Shown: positions 17,783-25,878 of the stretch, in pieces | Layout: each line of letters begins with the position of its first letter | Position numbering within the stretch: the first letter of the stretch is position 1 | NCBI GenBank assembly: GCA_016715195.1 | Contig: JADKBB010000045.1 | Coordinates: 1-45,496 of the forward strand | Source: Candidatus Villigracilis proximus | GTDB lineage: Bacteria; Chloroflexota; Anaerolineae; Anaerolineales; Villigracilaceae | DNA length: 45,496 nt | Direction: 5' to 3' | The notes under the pieces: generated by a model | The model's database searches: none | The model's input: the letters and a program-made list of their open reading frames with translations, nothing else | Told to the model about the DNA's origin: nothing | Translations under genes and position numbers: made by a program

Positions 17783-18538
17783 ATGGAAACCTTTATGATC
17801 CTCCCCGAATGGACAACCGGCAATATTATTTTATATGGATATCTGGCATTCATGGCGCTTGCCGTGTTTCCGCTCGAATATTTTGGACAGGCCATGATGG
17901 CCTACAGCAAATTTCGCCCGGCGCAGGGACTACATCCGCGCCTGGGGATGTTCATCCTCTATTTTCTGCCTTTGGTCGCGGTCACAATTTCCGCGCTGCC
18001 CTACCTTTTTAATTCATCAGCCATTCAACTCATTGTCTTTGCAACAATATTCATCCATTTTGCAAAGCGTGTACTCGAATCGCTCTTCCTGCATAAATAC
18101 TCCGGGCCGATCGGAACATTCACTACATTCATGATCGCAGGGTTTTATTCCCTCGCCGCGTATCTGATCGGATATCTTAACCGTCAACCGCTGCAATTCA
18201 TGGATATTTGGTTTTATCTTGGCACAATATTATTCGTACTTGGCATTATCGGAAACTTCATACACCACAAAATTCTGGCTAACTTACGAAAAAACACCCT
18301 AGACTATATAATCCCGGCCGGCGGATTGTTTAATTTCGTCGTTTGTCCGCATTATCTTTTTGAGATCACCGCCTGGCTCGGAATTTTTCTGGTCTCACGG
18401 CATCTGGCAAGTCTGCTGATCTTGCTCTTCATCATCGGATATTTAACCGCCCGCAGCATCCGCACCCTCAAATGGTATCAGGAAAAATTTTCGGAATTCC
18501 CCGCCTCAAAAAAAGCGCTCATTCCGTTCATTTTATAG
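17783..18538 (+). CDS. steroid 5-alpha-reductase-fold membrane protein
   Basis: This 251-residue protein has about six hydrophobic segments and is an integral membrane protein. The C-terminal third carries the signature of the 3-oxo-5-alpha-steroid 4-dehydrogenase / isoprenylcysteine methyltransferase fold: AGGLFNFVVCPHYLFEI, a further helix, then WYQEKFSEFPASKKALIPF, close to the eukaryotic FPKSRKALIPF ending. Family members reduce double bonds with NADPH or methylate lipids using cofactors bound in that region. The true substrate in this bacterium is unknown; polyprenyl or sterol-like lipids are reasonable. The message appears leaderless. The next gene follows after 32 bases with its own ribosome binding site and may be cotranscribed. 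Confidence 0.75.
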   Translation: METFMILPEWTTGNIILYGYLAFMALAVFPLEYFGQAMMAYSKFRPAQGLHPRLGMFILYFLPLVAVTISALPYLFNSSAIQLIVFATIFIHFAKRVLESLFLHKYSGPIGTFTTFMIAGFYSLAAYLIGYLNRQPLQFMDIWFYLGTILFVLGIIGNFIHHKILANLRKNTLDYIIPAGGLFNFVVCPHYLFEITAWLGIFLVSRHLASLLILLFIIGYLTARSIRTLKWYQEKFSEFPASKKALIPFIL

Positions 18539-18570
18539 ATCAGAAAAAATTTTAAAAAACGGAGAACAAC

Positions 18571-18969
18571 ATGTCAACATTAATAATCGCTCATTCCCAT
18601 TTTCGCTGGCTGGTTATCCTTGTGGCCGCTGTGGCAATTGTAAAATTTGCAATCGGCTGGTATCGCGGCGACACCTTCAAAAGCATGGACCGCGGACTCG
18701 CTGCCGGCTTTAGCGGTACCGTGGACCTGCAAGCCACACTTGGCCTGATCGTATTCCTCTGGGACGGCTTCACAGGCGCAGGCTTCCCCATGTATCGCAT
18801 CGAACACGCCACCACCATGCTCATCGCCGCAGTCGTTGCCCACCTGCACGTATTGTGGAAAAACTCTGAAGACAAGGTCCGCTTCCGCAACTCACTCTTC
18901 ATCGTTGTTGATGTGCTTGTCCTCGTCTTCATCGGCATCGCCAGATTACCCAACGGCCTCACCCGCTAA
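18571..18969 (+). CDS. small four-helix membrane protein, cytochrome-b-like
   Basis: This is a 132-residue protein with hydrophobic segments near residues 11-29, 47-65, 78-95 and 105-125. Histidines lie at the membrane edges: HSHFRW at residues 8-13 and EHATTMLIAAVVAHLHVLW at about 78-95. The pattern (HxHxRW near the start, EH in the third helix) resembles short proteins labelled cytochrome B in Bacteroidetes, where histidines may bind haem. This is similarity of pattern only; haem binding is not proven. ACGGAGA precedes the ATG at good spacing. It follows the steroid-reductase-fold gene and may share its message. Confidence 0.55.
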   Translation: MSTLIIAHSHFRWLVILVAAVAIVKFAIGWYRGDTFKSMDRGLAAGFSGTVDLQATLGLIVFLWDGFTGAGFPMYRIEHATTMLIAAVVAHLHVLWKNSEDKVRFRNSLFIVVDVLVLVFIGIARLPNGLTR

Positions 18970-19014
18970 CAGAACAAAAAAAATTACGCTGCAACCCATC
19001 TCAAAATATTATTC

Positions 19015-19020
19015 TATGAT
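19015..19020 (+). promoter_or_regulatory. -10 box of the RRM protein gene
   Basis: TATGAT about 82 bases before the start codon gives a leader of roughly 75 bases. Such leaders are common in front of cold-responsive RNA-binding proteins. No convincing -35 is seen. Confidence 0.35.
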
Positions 19021-19101
19021 AAACTTAATTACATTTGCACAGCAACAAACATATACCGTGCAGTGTCGTTCAGGCTGGACGTTAAATAATTTGGAGAAGA
19101 G

Positions 19102-19416
19102 ATGGAAAACAAATTATATGTAGGCAACCTGCCCTACGCCGCCAAGGAAGAAGATATCAAGGCACACTTCAGCCAGGCTGGCACTGTCACTTCCGTTGCG
19201 CTCATTATTGACCGCGCATCAGGCCGCGCAAAAGGTTTCGGCTTCGTGGAAATGTCCACCGCAGAAGAAGCCCAGAAGGCCATCAGCATGTTCAATGGCC
19301 AGGATTTTATGGGCCGTGCAATCACCGTCAATGTAGCCAAGCCCCGCGAAGATAAACCCCGCAATTTTGGTGATCGAAATCGCGGCGGTGGTGGCGGCGG
19401 ACGGAACCGTTACTAA
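19102..19416 (+). CDS. RRM-type RNA-binding protein
   Basis: This is a 104-residue protein with one RNA recognition motif and a glycine-arginine tail. RNP2 is LYVGNL (residues 5-10) and RNP1 is KGFGFVEM (44-51), both with the aromatic residues that stack on RNA bases. The tail (FGDRNRGGGGGGRNRY) is typical of bacterial glycine-rich RNA-binding proteins known from cyanobacteria and other phyla, which are often cold-induced. It probably binds mRNA and changes its structure or lifetime. GGAGA lies six bases before the ATG. A roughly 75-base leader precedes it and a hairpin follows, so it is likely a single-gene unit. Confidence 0.93.
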   Translation: MENKLYVGNLPYAAKEEDIKAHFSQAGTVTSVALIIDRASGRAKGFGFVEMSTAEEAQKAISMFNGQDFMGRAITVNVAKPREDKPRNFGDRNRGGGGGGRNRY

Positions 19417-19450
19417 AAAAATTCCAGCCCTGAACATTGAATAAAAAATT

Positions 19451-19476
19451 AACAGCCTCGCCTCAACGAGGCTGTT
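19451..19476 (+). terminator. hairpin after the RRM gene
   Basis: AACAGCCTCG and CGAGGCTGTT make a perfect 10-bp stem with a six-base loop. The T run lies on the opposite side (minus-strand reading), so as a plus-strand terminator it is weak, though it is the only candidate there. Confidence 0.5.
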
Positions 19477-19487
19477 ATCATTAACTC

Positions 19488-20090
19488 ATGAAACGAATTT
19501 TCCTGCTCGGCCCCATCCTCTTCACAACAGTCATCACCACCCTCACCATCATCAAATACGACTTCCTGCTCGGCCTCGGCTGGCATCCACTTAACGACCC
19601 CACCTTCGACTGGCCCAGCGGACTCGCCCTCGGTAAATACGGATTCGTCATGACCGCGACCTTCATCATCAGCGGACTATTGATCGCCGCCCTCGCCCTG
19701 CGCCTCAAAGCGGACCTGAAGCCTGCCGCAACATCTCAAGCAGGTTCCCTGCTTTTAGCTTTATCTGGTCTAGCTCTCGCATCCCTTGCATTCACCACCG
19801 ACCCAACCATCCGCGACACTCCCGCCACCTGGCATGGAATTTTGCATGACCTGTCTTTTGTATTACTTGGATTAACACTCTTCCCAGCCATGATCGTGCT
19901 GGGCTTTGCATTTCGCACTGATTCCTATTGGAAAACACTGTCTCTTTATACCTGGCTCACACTTGCATTTGCAATCCCCGCCTTCATCCTCAAAGGAGCT
20001 GCCTTTTACGTCTTCCTTTTCAGCATTCTATTATGGATGGAAATCCTTGCCTGGAGGCTGGGCAATTCACAAAAAACGCGTACAGTGTAA
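19488..20090 (+). CDS. DUF998-like membrane protein
   Basis: This 200-residue protein has about six hydrophobic segments (residues 3-20, 52-70, 84-102, 120-140, 148-165, 168-188). The motif TDPTIRDTPATWHGILHDL near residue 105 fits the DUF998 family, in which a loop of form D-x-x-x(n)-T-x-x-G-x-x-H follows the third helix. The family has no assigned biochemical function. The ATG at 19488 begins 12 bases after the RRM hairpin with no clear ribosome binding site, so the start is the least certain point. The next gene begins about 100 bases downstream. Confidence 0.7.
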   Translation: MKRIFLLGPILFTTVITTLTIIKYDFLLGLGWHPLNDPTFDWPSGLALGKYGFVMTATFIISGLLIAALALRLKADLKPAATSQAGSLLLALSGLALASLAFTTDPTIRDTPATWHGILHDLSFVLLGLTLFPAMIVLGFAFRTDSYWKTLSLYTWLTLAFAIPAFILKGAAFYVFLFSILLWMEILAWRLGNSQKTRTV

Positions 20091-20186
20091 AAATTGCAAC
20101 ATCCTGTATGTTTACTCTCCGCTTTTTTGGCGTGATATACTCAACAAAAATAACAAACCACAAGAAATCAGAGAACGAAAAACAAT

Positions 20187-20744
20187 ATGCGCATTACAAA
20201 AAATCTCCGACCCGACCAGGAAAATATCACCCGCTTCGTTACCGTCCTTGGCAGCGGCAATGTAGTTTTAAGCACCTCCAAATACGCCCGCCCGAGTTTC
20301 TTTATTTTAGCGCACAGCTTTATACGCGATTATATTGAGGAAGGCTTTTTCAAAAAAGAGGAAGTGTTGATCAAAATACTGGAAGAAGGCGGCTTCCCAA
20401 CCGAAAGCGGGCCGATCAACGCCATGCTCAACGATCAAAAGAAAAGCCGCGAAGCTGCCGAGGTGTTGATCAATGCTGCGAAACAGTGGCAGGCAGGGGA
20501 CGAAATCGCACGATCCGAGGTGGGGTGGGCCGCCAGTGAGTACACATCCACGATCCGCCAGCATCTTGAACGTCTAAAAAACTTAATTTTCCCTCTGCTC
20601 GAACAAACCATCTCGATTGACGATGAACATAAATTATCTGAAGAGATCAACAAGATCATCTTTGAAGGAGCCTTGAAAGACGGCGCCGAAAAACAAATCA
20701 AGACAATCGAAGCGCTCGAAGAAGAACTAAGCGACTGGCGCTAA
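20187..20744 (+). CDS. hemerythrin-like protein with altered metal site
   Basis: This is a 185-residue, all-helical protein whose spacing matches bacterial hemerythrin HHE proteins: ILAHSFIRDYIEEGFF, a GGFP turn, GPINAMLNDQKKSRE, and HLERLKNLIFPLLEQ. These proteins carry a di-iron centre that binds oxygen or nitric oxide. His43 and His126 are present. However, the usual MLxEH motif reads MLNDQ (Gln84 where His is expected), and the HxxxE motif reads HLERLK, lacking the glutamate at the expected spot. The metal site is therefore probably incomplete, and the protein may not hold two irons. GATATAC, about 50 bases upstream, could be its -10. A strong terminator follows. Confidence 0.65.
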   Translation: MRITKNLRPDQENITRFVTVLGSGNVVLSTSKYARPSFFILAHSFIRDYIEEGFFKKEEVLIKILEEGGFPTESGPINAMLNDQKKSREAAEVLINAAKQWQAGDEIARSEVGWAASEYTSTIRQHLERLKNLIFPLLEQTISIDDEHKLSEEINKIIFEGALKDGAEKQIKTIEALEEELSDWR

Positions 20745-20764
20745 ACATACACCACACCGAACAC

Positions 20765-20803
20765 AACTCACCCCGAAATTAATTTTCGCGGGTGAGTTTT
20801 TTT
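20765..20803 (+). terminator. terminator of the hemerythrin-like gene
   Basis: AACTCACC and GGTGAGTT form the stem base, with CCGAAA and TTTCG continuing inward, followed by a run of seven T. Confidence 0.8.
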
Positions 20804-20877
20804 ATGCCAAAATGCCTATTTTCGCGGAGAACCAAAAATCAATAAAGGTGATAAATGTCCATTGCCTTAAAATTATA

Positions 20878-20883
20878 TATAAT
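20878..20883 (+). promoter_or_regulatory. -10 box of the cupin gene
   Basis: TATAAT within an AT-rich run, about 30 bases before the ATG at 20913; GGAG serves as the ribosome binding site. Confidence 0.45.
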
Positions 20884-20912
20884 ATACAATCCTGCAACTC
20901 TGGAGACAAACC

Positions 20913-21242
20913 ATGAAATCCTACGAACTGAACCAACTCATTTCGCAGCATGCCGACTCAAAAAAACTTTACCTTGAATTTCTCAAGGTCCCCGACCTGA
21001 GCATGGGAGTGTACATCCTCCCCGCGGGCGGGATCGATCCGCAAAGCCCGCACACAGAAGATGAGGTCTACTACATCGTCAGTGGCAAGGCGCAAATTCA
21101 AGTGGCAGATGAAAACCGTGCTGTACAGTCAGGTTCAATTGTATATGTGGCAAAGAACGTGGAACATCGCTTCCACGCGATAGAAGAGGAATTAACCGTG
21201 ATCGTCTTCTTCGCGCCAGCGGAATATTCAAATAAATCATAA
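20913..21242 (+). CDS. cupin-domain protein
   Basis: This 109-residue protein is a single small beta-barrel. Cupin motif 1 is seen as PHTEDEVYYIVSG (His47 and Glu51 as metal ligands; the first His of HxH is replaced), and motif 2 as GSIVYVAKNVEHRF with His85. The metal site is therefore plausible but not classical. Members act as small dioxygenases, isomerases or binding proteins, and no substrate can be assigned. TGGAG lies about ten bases before the ATG. A 16-bp inverted repeat and the GcvT-like gene follow on the same strand. Confidence 0.85.
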   Translation: MKSYELNQLISQHADSKKLYLEFLKVPDLSMGVYILPAGGIDPQSPHTEDEVYYIVSGKAQIQVADENRAVQSGSIVYVAKNVEHRFHAIEEELTVIVFFAPAEYSNKS

Positions 21243-21246
21243 ACCA

Positions 21247-21308
21247 CAGACGATGGACCATAGACAATGATTTGCTTATGGTCCATCGTCTGTCATCTAT
21301 CGTCCACC
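21247..21308. repeat. inverted repeat built of degenerate heptamers
   Basis: CAGACGATGGACCATA (21247-21262) and its exact complement (21277-21292) form a 16-bp hairpin with a 14-base loop. The right side is also a row of seven-base units: GTCCATC, GTCTGTC, ATCTATC, GTCCACC (21281-21308). The left side contains AGACGAT, GGACCAT, AGACAAT. Confidence 0.65.
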
Positions 21309-21327
21309 TTTATTTTTTAGGAAACTT

Positions 21328-22524
21328 ATGCTTCAACTCAAAACAACACCATTCCATGCAAGAACGTCCGCGTTGTGCCAGCCGCAGAATTGGCGCAAGT
21401 GGGCGGGATATTTCGCCGCAGGCTCGTACGAGCACACGCTCGACCGCGAGTATTGGGCGATCCGCAATGCGGCAGCGTTGATCGATGTCTCGCCGCTGAT
21501 CAAGTATGTGATTAAAGGCAAAGACGCGGCGGCTCTGCTTCATCGCGTCACCACCCGCAACATCCACAAGATGAGCGTGGGACAAGTCTTCTACACCGGC
21601 TGGTGCGATGAAGAAGGCAAGATGATCGACGATGGCACCGTCACGCGCCTCGAAGAGACGACTTTCCGCCTGACTGCCGCGGAACCGAATCTGCGCTGGC
21701 TGATGATGAACGCGGTCGGCATGGAAGTGGAGATCACCGAAGTCACCGACGATGTGGCGGCGCTCAGTTTTCAGGGACCGAACACACGCAAGGTCTTGAA
21801 CATCGTCGCCGAAAAACCCGTGGACGAGTTGAAGTATTTCCGCATGATGAAGAACAAGATCAACGGAATCGAAGTCACCATTTCACGCACAGGCTACACA
21901 GGTGACCTCGGCTACGAAATTTGGATGGACGCGAAAGACGCGCTTCCGATCTGGGATAAGTTGATGGAAGTCGGCGGCGATTACGGCATTGCACCCGTCG
22001 GTATTTTGGCAATGGACATGGCGCGCGTGGAAGCAGGTCTCTTCATGCTCGATGTGGATTACACCTCCGCATCCCACGCATGGATCGAACCGCAGAAATC
22101 CTCTCCCTTTGAGTTGGGACTCGATTGGACAGTCGCGCTCGATAAGCCCGGCTACTTCGTCGGTCGCCGCGCGCTGGAACGTGAGAAGCGCGAAGGCTCC
22201 ACATGGAAGATGGTCGGTTTGGAAGTGGATTGGGTTGGCATGGAAAAGTTATTCGCAGGCGTTGGCTTGCCGCCACAAATCCCTGGCATGGCCGTGCGTG
22301 GAAGTTTGCCCATCTTTGTTGGCAATGTGCAGGTTGGATATGCATCCACATCTACATGGTCGCCCGTGTTGAAAAAATACATCGCCCTCGCGCATTTGCA
22401 GAAACCATACTTTGAAGTCGGCACCGATGTACGCATGGAAATCACAGTCGAACATCACCGTCAACACGCGCCTGCGAAAGTGGTCAAGCTGCCGTTCTAC
22501 GAGCCTGAGTGGAAGAAGAAATGA
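21328..22524 (+). CDS. GcvT-family aminomethyltransferase-like protein
   Basis: This 398-residue protein has the folate-binding T-protein fold seen in glycine cleavage T-protein, DMSP demethylase and related demethylases. It includes an N-terminal WAGYFAAGSYEH region, a DEEGKMIDDGTVTRL motif containing the usual catalytic or folate-contact aspartates, SFQGPNTRKVL, SRTGYTGDLGYEIW and DMARVEAGLFMLDVDY, and the C-terminal beta domain. These enzymes transfer a one-carbon unit to tetrahydrofolate. No glycine cleavage H or P protein is nearby; instead two FAD oxidoreductases follow. A specific demethylation substrate is thus likely but unknown. It starts after the heptamer repeat, without a good ribosome binding site. 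Confidence 0.85.
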   Translation: MLQLKTTPFHARTSALCQPQNWRKWAGYFAAGSYEHTLDREYWAIRNAAALIDVSPLIKYVIKGKDAAALLHRVTTRNIHKMSVGQVFYTGWCDEEGKMIDDGTVTRLEETTFRLTAAEPNLRWLMMNAVGMEVEITEVTDDVAALSFQGPNTRKVLNIVAEKPVDELKYFRMMKNKINGIEVTISRTGYTGDLGYEIWMDAKDALPIWDKLMEVGGDYGIAPVGILAMDMARVEAGLFMLDVDYTSASHAWIEPQKSSPFELGLDWTVALDKPGYFVGRRALEREKREGSTWKMVGLEVDWVGMEKLFAGVGLPPQIPGMAVRGSLPIFVGNVQVGYASTSTWSPVLKKYIALAHLQKPYFEVGTDVRMEITVEHHRQHAPAKVVKLPFYEPEWKKK

Positions 22525-22559
22525 ACCATGATGAACGGTGATAATAAAAGGAATTATTT

Positions 22560-24161
22560 ATGACATCAAATCAATACGACGCAATCATCATCGGCGGCGG
22601 TCACAACGGACTTGTGGCTGGCGCATACCTCGCGCGCGCTGGCAAGAAAGTGGTCGTGCTTGAGCGCAGACATATCGCGGGCGGCGCGGCAGTGACCGAG
22701 GAAATCTTCCCTGGCTATAAATTCACCGAGTTTTCGTACGTGGTGAGTCTCCTGCGCCCCGAAATCATCCGTGACTTGGAATTGCCCAAGCACGGACTCA
22801 AAATCCTGCCGCTTCCTTCCACCGTCACACCGATGGAAAACGGAGATTATCTCGGCGCATGGGATGACCACGACCTGACCCGCCGCGAGATCTATCGTCA
22901 CTCACCCAAAGACGCAGAAGCCTACGACGAATACGCCCGCGTCATGGCGCGCGCGGCGAAAGCCATCAAGCCCATCATCAATCTCATTCCGCCTGACCCA
23001 TCCTCACTCAGCGTGAAGGACTTGATGGGCTTGCTCAAAGTCGGACAATTCGCTGCAAATCTTTCTGAAAAAGAATTGTATGCAATCGCCAAACTCGCCA
23101 CCCAATCCTCCGCGGATTTGCTCGAAGAGTGGTTCGAGTTTGACCCGTTGAAAGGCACCAAAGCCGCCAGCGGAATCATCGGCACCTACCTTGGTCCGCG
23201 CTCCCCTGGCACCGCGTATGTGTTGCTCCATCACTACATGGGCGAAATTGACGGCGCCTTCCGCGCGTGGGGTTTTGCCAAGAACGGCTCTGGCGGAGTC
23301 AGCGGCTCCATCCTCAGCGCAGCGAAAGCGCTCGGAGTGGAAGTCAGACTCAACGCAAGCGTGAAGCAGGTCATCGTTAAGAATGGACGCGCTGTTGGCG
23401 TCGCTCTCGAGAACGGCGATGAACTCACATCCAAAGTTGTCATGTCCGCCGCAGACCCGAAGCGCACCTTCCTGCAATTCGTTGAACAAAAACATTTCCC
23501 CGATGAATTCGTCACCGCGCTGCAAAACTTCCGCACACGCGGCTCGTCGGGCAAGGTCAACATCGCGTTGAGCGAACTGCCCAACTTCACCGCGCTGCCA
23601 TTCAAAGGCAAAGGTCACGACTCGGCGCTGCATCGCGGCGCGGTGTCCATCAGCCCGAGCATTGATTACATCGAGCGCGCCTACGACGACGCGAAGTACG
23701 GGCAGATTTCCAAGCGCCCGTATCTCGATATGATCTTCCCATCCATGATCGACCCAGACATGGCGCCTCCCGGACAGCACGTGATGTCTTGCTTCGTGCA
23801 ATACGCGCCGTACGACCTCGAAGGCGGCTGGAACGACGCGAGGCGGGACGAACTCGGCGAAGCGGTCATCTCGACCATCGAACAATACGCGCCGAACATC
23901 CGCAAAGCCATCGTCGGCATGCAGGTCATCTCACCGAAAGACATCGAAGCCATCGCGGGCATCACGGGCGGCAACATCTTCCACGGCGAACTGCTGCTGC
24001 ACCAAATCTTCTTCCTGCGTCCCACCCCGCAATGGGCAGACTTCCGCACCCCGCTCAAAGGCTACTACTTCGGCGCAAGCGGCGCACACCCCGGCGGCGG
24101 CGTCATGGGCGCACCCGGCATGTTGGCTGCAAAAGAAATTCTCAAGGACGGTATGCTATGA
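22560..24161 (+). CDS. PYROXD2/phytoene-desaturase-like FAD oxidoreductase
   Basis: This 533-residue flavoprotein begins with a dinucleotide-binding fold: DAIIIGGGHNGLVAGAYLA, then VVVLERRHIAGGAAVTEE. The C-terminal FAD motif is seen as GYYFGASGAHPGGGVMGAPG. The family (amine oxidase/CrtI-like, PYROXD2 branch) oxidises or isomerises hydrophobic substrates; many are mislabelled phytoene desaturase. No phytoene synthase is near, so a carotenoid role is not supported. AAGGAA precedes the ATG. It follows the GcvT-like gene by 35 bases and overlaps the next, paralogous, gene by four bases (ATGA), so all three are one unit. Confidence 0.88.
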   Translation: MTSNQYDAIIIGGGHNGLVAGAYLARAGKKVVVLERRHIAGGAAVTEEIFPGYKFTEFSYVVSLLRPEIIRDLELPKHGLKILPLPSTVTPMENGDYLGAWDDHDLTRREIYRHSPKDAEAYDEYARVMARAAKAIKPIINLIPPDPSSLSVKDLMGLLKVGQFAANLSEKELYAIAKLATQSSADLLEEWFEFDPLKGTKAASGIIGTYLGPRSPGTAYVLLHHYMGEIDGAFRAWGFAKNGSGGVSGSILSAAKALGVEVRLNASVKQVIVKNGRAVGVALENGDELTSKVVMSAADPKRTFLQFVEQKHFPDEFVTALQNFRTRGSSGKVNIALSELPNFTALPFKGKGHDSALHRGAVSISPSIDYIERAYDDAKYGQISKRPYLDMIFPSMIDPDMAPPGQHVMSCFVQYAPYDLEGGWNDARRDELGEAVISTIEQYAPNIRKAIVGMQVISPKDIEAIAGITGGNIFHGELLLHQIFFLRPTPQWADFRTPLKGYYFGASGAHPGGGVMGAPGMLAAKEILKDGML

Positions 24162-25637
24162 GCCAGTACGACACCATCATCATCGGCGCAGGTCATAACG
24201 GACTCGTTGCTGCTGCCTATCTCGCCAAGCAAGGCAAAAAAGTTTTGGTGCTTGAACGCCGCGCCATCGTCGGCGGTTCGGTTGTTACAGAATCTTTCGG
24301 CGATGATTTCAAAGCGGATTCAATTTATGCAGGCGGGACTCTGCGCCCCGACATTATCAAAGACCTGAAACTCGCCTCACACGGGCTGACAGTTGATACC
24401 GTCCGAAAACCATTCATCTCCCCTCCAGGCAGACGGCAACCACCTCACCCTCGACGCCGAGTCCATCAAACGCATCTCCGAAAAAGACGCGGCGCGCTTC
24501 CCCGAATTTGTCCGCTTCATGGATAAAGCCGCAAGCATTCTCGACACCGCCTACGCCACCATCATGCCGCGCCTGCCGCTGAACTTCAACATCCGCGAAG
24601 GCTACGGCTTGCTGGAGTTGGGACTCGAACTGAAACTCGCAGGTCGCAAAGACATGCTCAACTTCATCCGCGCCCTGCCGATGACCGCGCAGGAATTGCT
24701 CGATGAATATTTTGAATCGGACGTGGTCAAGGCAGCGATTGCATCCGTCGGCATCCACGGCTTCACCCTCGGACCGATGGGCGCAGGCACAGGCTACACC
24801 CTCATCCACAACTGGATGAATCGCGGCGGACTGGCAAACGTCAACGTTGGCAAAGCTGGAGAAATTACTCAAGCACTTGCGAATGCGGTGAAATCCTTCG
24901 GTGGTGAAATTAGAACCGAAGCAGAAGTAAAAAGTATCAAAGTGGAAAGTCAAATTGCGAAGGGCGTCATCCTCGCAAACGGCGAAGAGATTCTTGCAAA
25001 TCAAATCCTCTCCTCCGCAGACCCGAAGCACACCCTGCTCAAACTTGTCGGCGCACAGGATCTGCCACCCGAATTCGTCTGGCACACCCAATCCATCAAA
25101 ATGCGCGGCTCGGTGGCAAAAATCCACTTGCAGACGAATGGCAATCACGGCATCCCCGAAGGGACAGTTGTCCTCGCCCCATCCATCAAATATCTCGAAC
25201 GCGCCTACGACGCCGCGAAGTACGGCGAGATTTCCGAGAAGCCGTATTTGGAAGTGACGACTTCTGGTAACGTGGTGAGTATCCATTTCCAATCCGCGCC
25301 GTATGCTTTGAGAAATAGTGAGTGGAAAGTGGAAAGTGCAAAGGTTGCCGAACTGGCGATCAAGACATTGGAAGAATACTTCCCCGCACTTCACGCTTCA
25401 CGTATCACGCATCACATCATCACGCCTATTGACCTCGAACAAACCTACGGTCTCACCGAAGGCGACCTCAACCACGGTCAACTCATGCTCGATCAATTCC
25501 TCTTCATGCGACCGATACCCGGCTGGTCGAACCACAAGACACCCATTGACAACCTCTATCTCTGCGGAAGCGGAGTCCACGGCGGGGGCGGAGTCAGCGG
25601 CGCAGCGGGACGAAATGCTGTGAAGGCTTTGAAATAA
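24158..25637 (+). CDS. second PYROXD2-like oxidoreductase, frameshifted
   Basis: This is a tandem paralogue of the preceding gene. The N-terminus (YDTIIIGAGHNGLVAAAYLA, VLVLERRAIVGGSVVTE) lies in one frame up to VRKPFIS, and the rest, from LQADGNHLTLDAESIKRI through the C-terminal NLYLCGSGVHGGGGVSGAAG, lies in the +1 frame. The break is at a run of four C at 24420-24423; removing one C joins the parts into about 492 residues. Within the C-terminal half two rows of seven-base units are translated in frame (25321-25341 and 25391-25426), giving EWKVESA and HASRITHH. The frameshift is more likely sequencing error than decay, since the remaining 414 codons are intact. FAD binding is expected; the substrate is unknown. 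Confidence 0.85.
25321..25341 (+). repeat. heptamer array AGTGGAA inside the oxidoreductase gene
   Basis: Three units, AGTGGAA, AGTGGAA and AGTGCAA, sit in the coding frame (EWKVESA). Confidence 0.5.
25391..25426 (+). repeat. heptamer array TCACGNN inside the oxidoreductase gene
   Basis: Units TCACGCT, TCACGTA, TCACGCA and TCACATC follow each other, then, after one base, TCACGCC. The reading frame passes through them as HASRITHHIIT. The consensus WTYACGN is shared with the array before ftsK. Confidence 0.55.
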
Positions 25638-25674
25638 ATTTACAAGGCGCATGGATATATTCCCTCCTTTTGTG

Positions 25675-25680
25675 TATAAT
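25675..25680 (+). promoter_or_regulatory. -10 box of the tRNA-Arg gene
   Basis: A perfect TATAAT, with TGGATA 17 bases upstream as a weak -35 (25652-25657), directly precedes the tRNA gene. Confidence 0.5.
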
Positions 25681-25690
25681 CCTGCTGCTC

Positions 25691-25762
25691 GCCTCGATAG
25701 TTCAATGGACAGAACAAGGCACTCCTAAGGCTTAGATGTAGGTCCGATTCCTACTCGGGGCA
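25691..25762 (+). tRNA. tRNA-Arg(CCU)
   Basis: The cloverleaf closes over 72 bases: acceptor GCCTCGA with TCGGGGC (one T:G pair), D stem GTTC/GAAC, anticodon loop CTCCTAA with anticodon CCT, four-base variable loop, T stem GTAGG/CCTAC, and discriminator A. The anticodon reads AGG, an arginine codon. CCA is not encoded. Two oddities are visible: an A-G mismatch at the top of the anticodon stem (positions 31-39), and T-loop TCCGATT with C where position 55 is normally U. Both could be natural or errors; the rest of the fold is firm. Confidence 0.85.
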
Positions 25763-25839
25763 CTACCTTATAAATATATTAATCAATTTCTAATGAAAAA
25801 CACTTGCGCGAAATGAATCGTTGGTGTAATATTAATCTC

Positions 25840-25878
25840 GTTGACAGCAAGGGTGCCCCCCTCACCCTTGCTGTCAAC
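25840..25878. repeat. strong 16-bp hairpin downstream of tRNA-Arg
   Basis: GTTGACAGCAAGGGTG (25840-25855) and its exact complement (25863-25878) enclose a C-rich seven-base loop; a run of four T follows. It could end the tRNA transcript, though it lies 77 bases after the tRNA. It is preceded by TAATAT, a -10-like hexamer, so it might also be a separate small RNA. Confidence 0.5.

Noticed and set aside
23004..23885. A 293-codon open frame on the minus strand inside the first PYROXD2-like gene
   Set aside because: It mirrors the codon pattern of the real gene on the other strand, has no recognisable domain and lies fully inside a well-supported gene.
24414..25394. A 326-codon minus-strand open frame inside the second PYROXD2-like gene
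   Set aside because: Same reason: antisense shadow, rich in Cys, Gly and Phe without motif.
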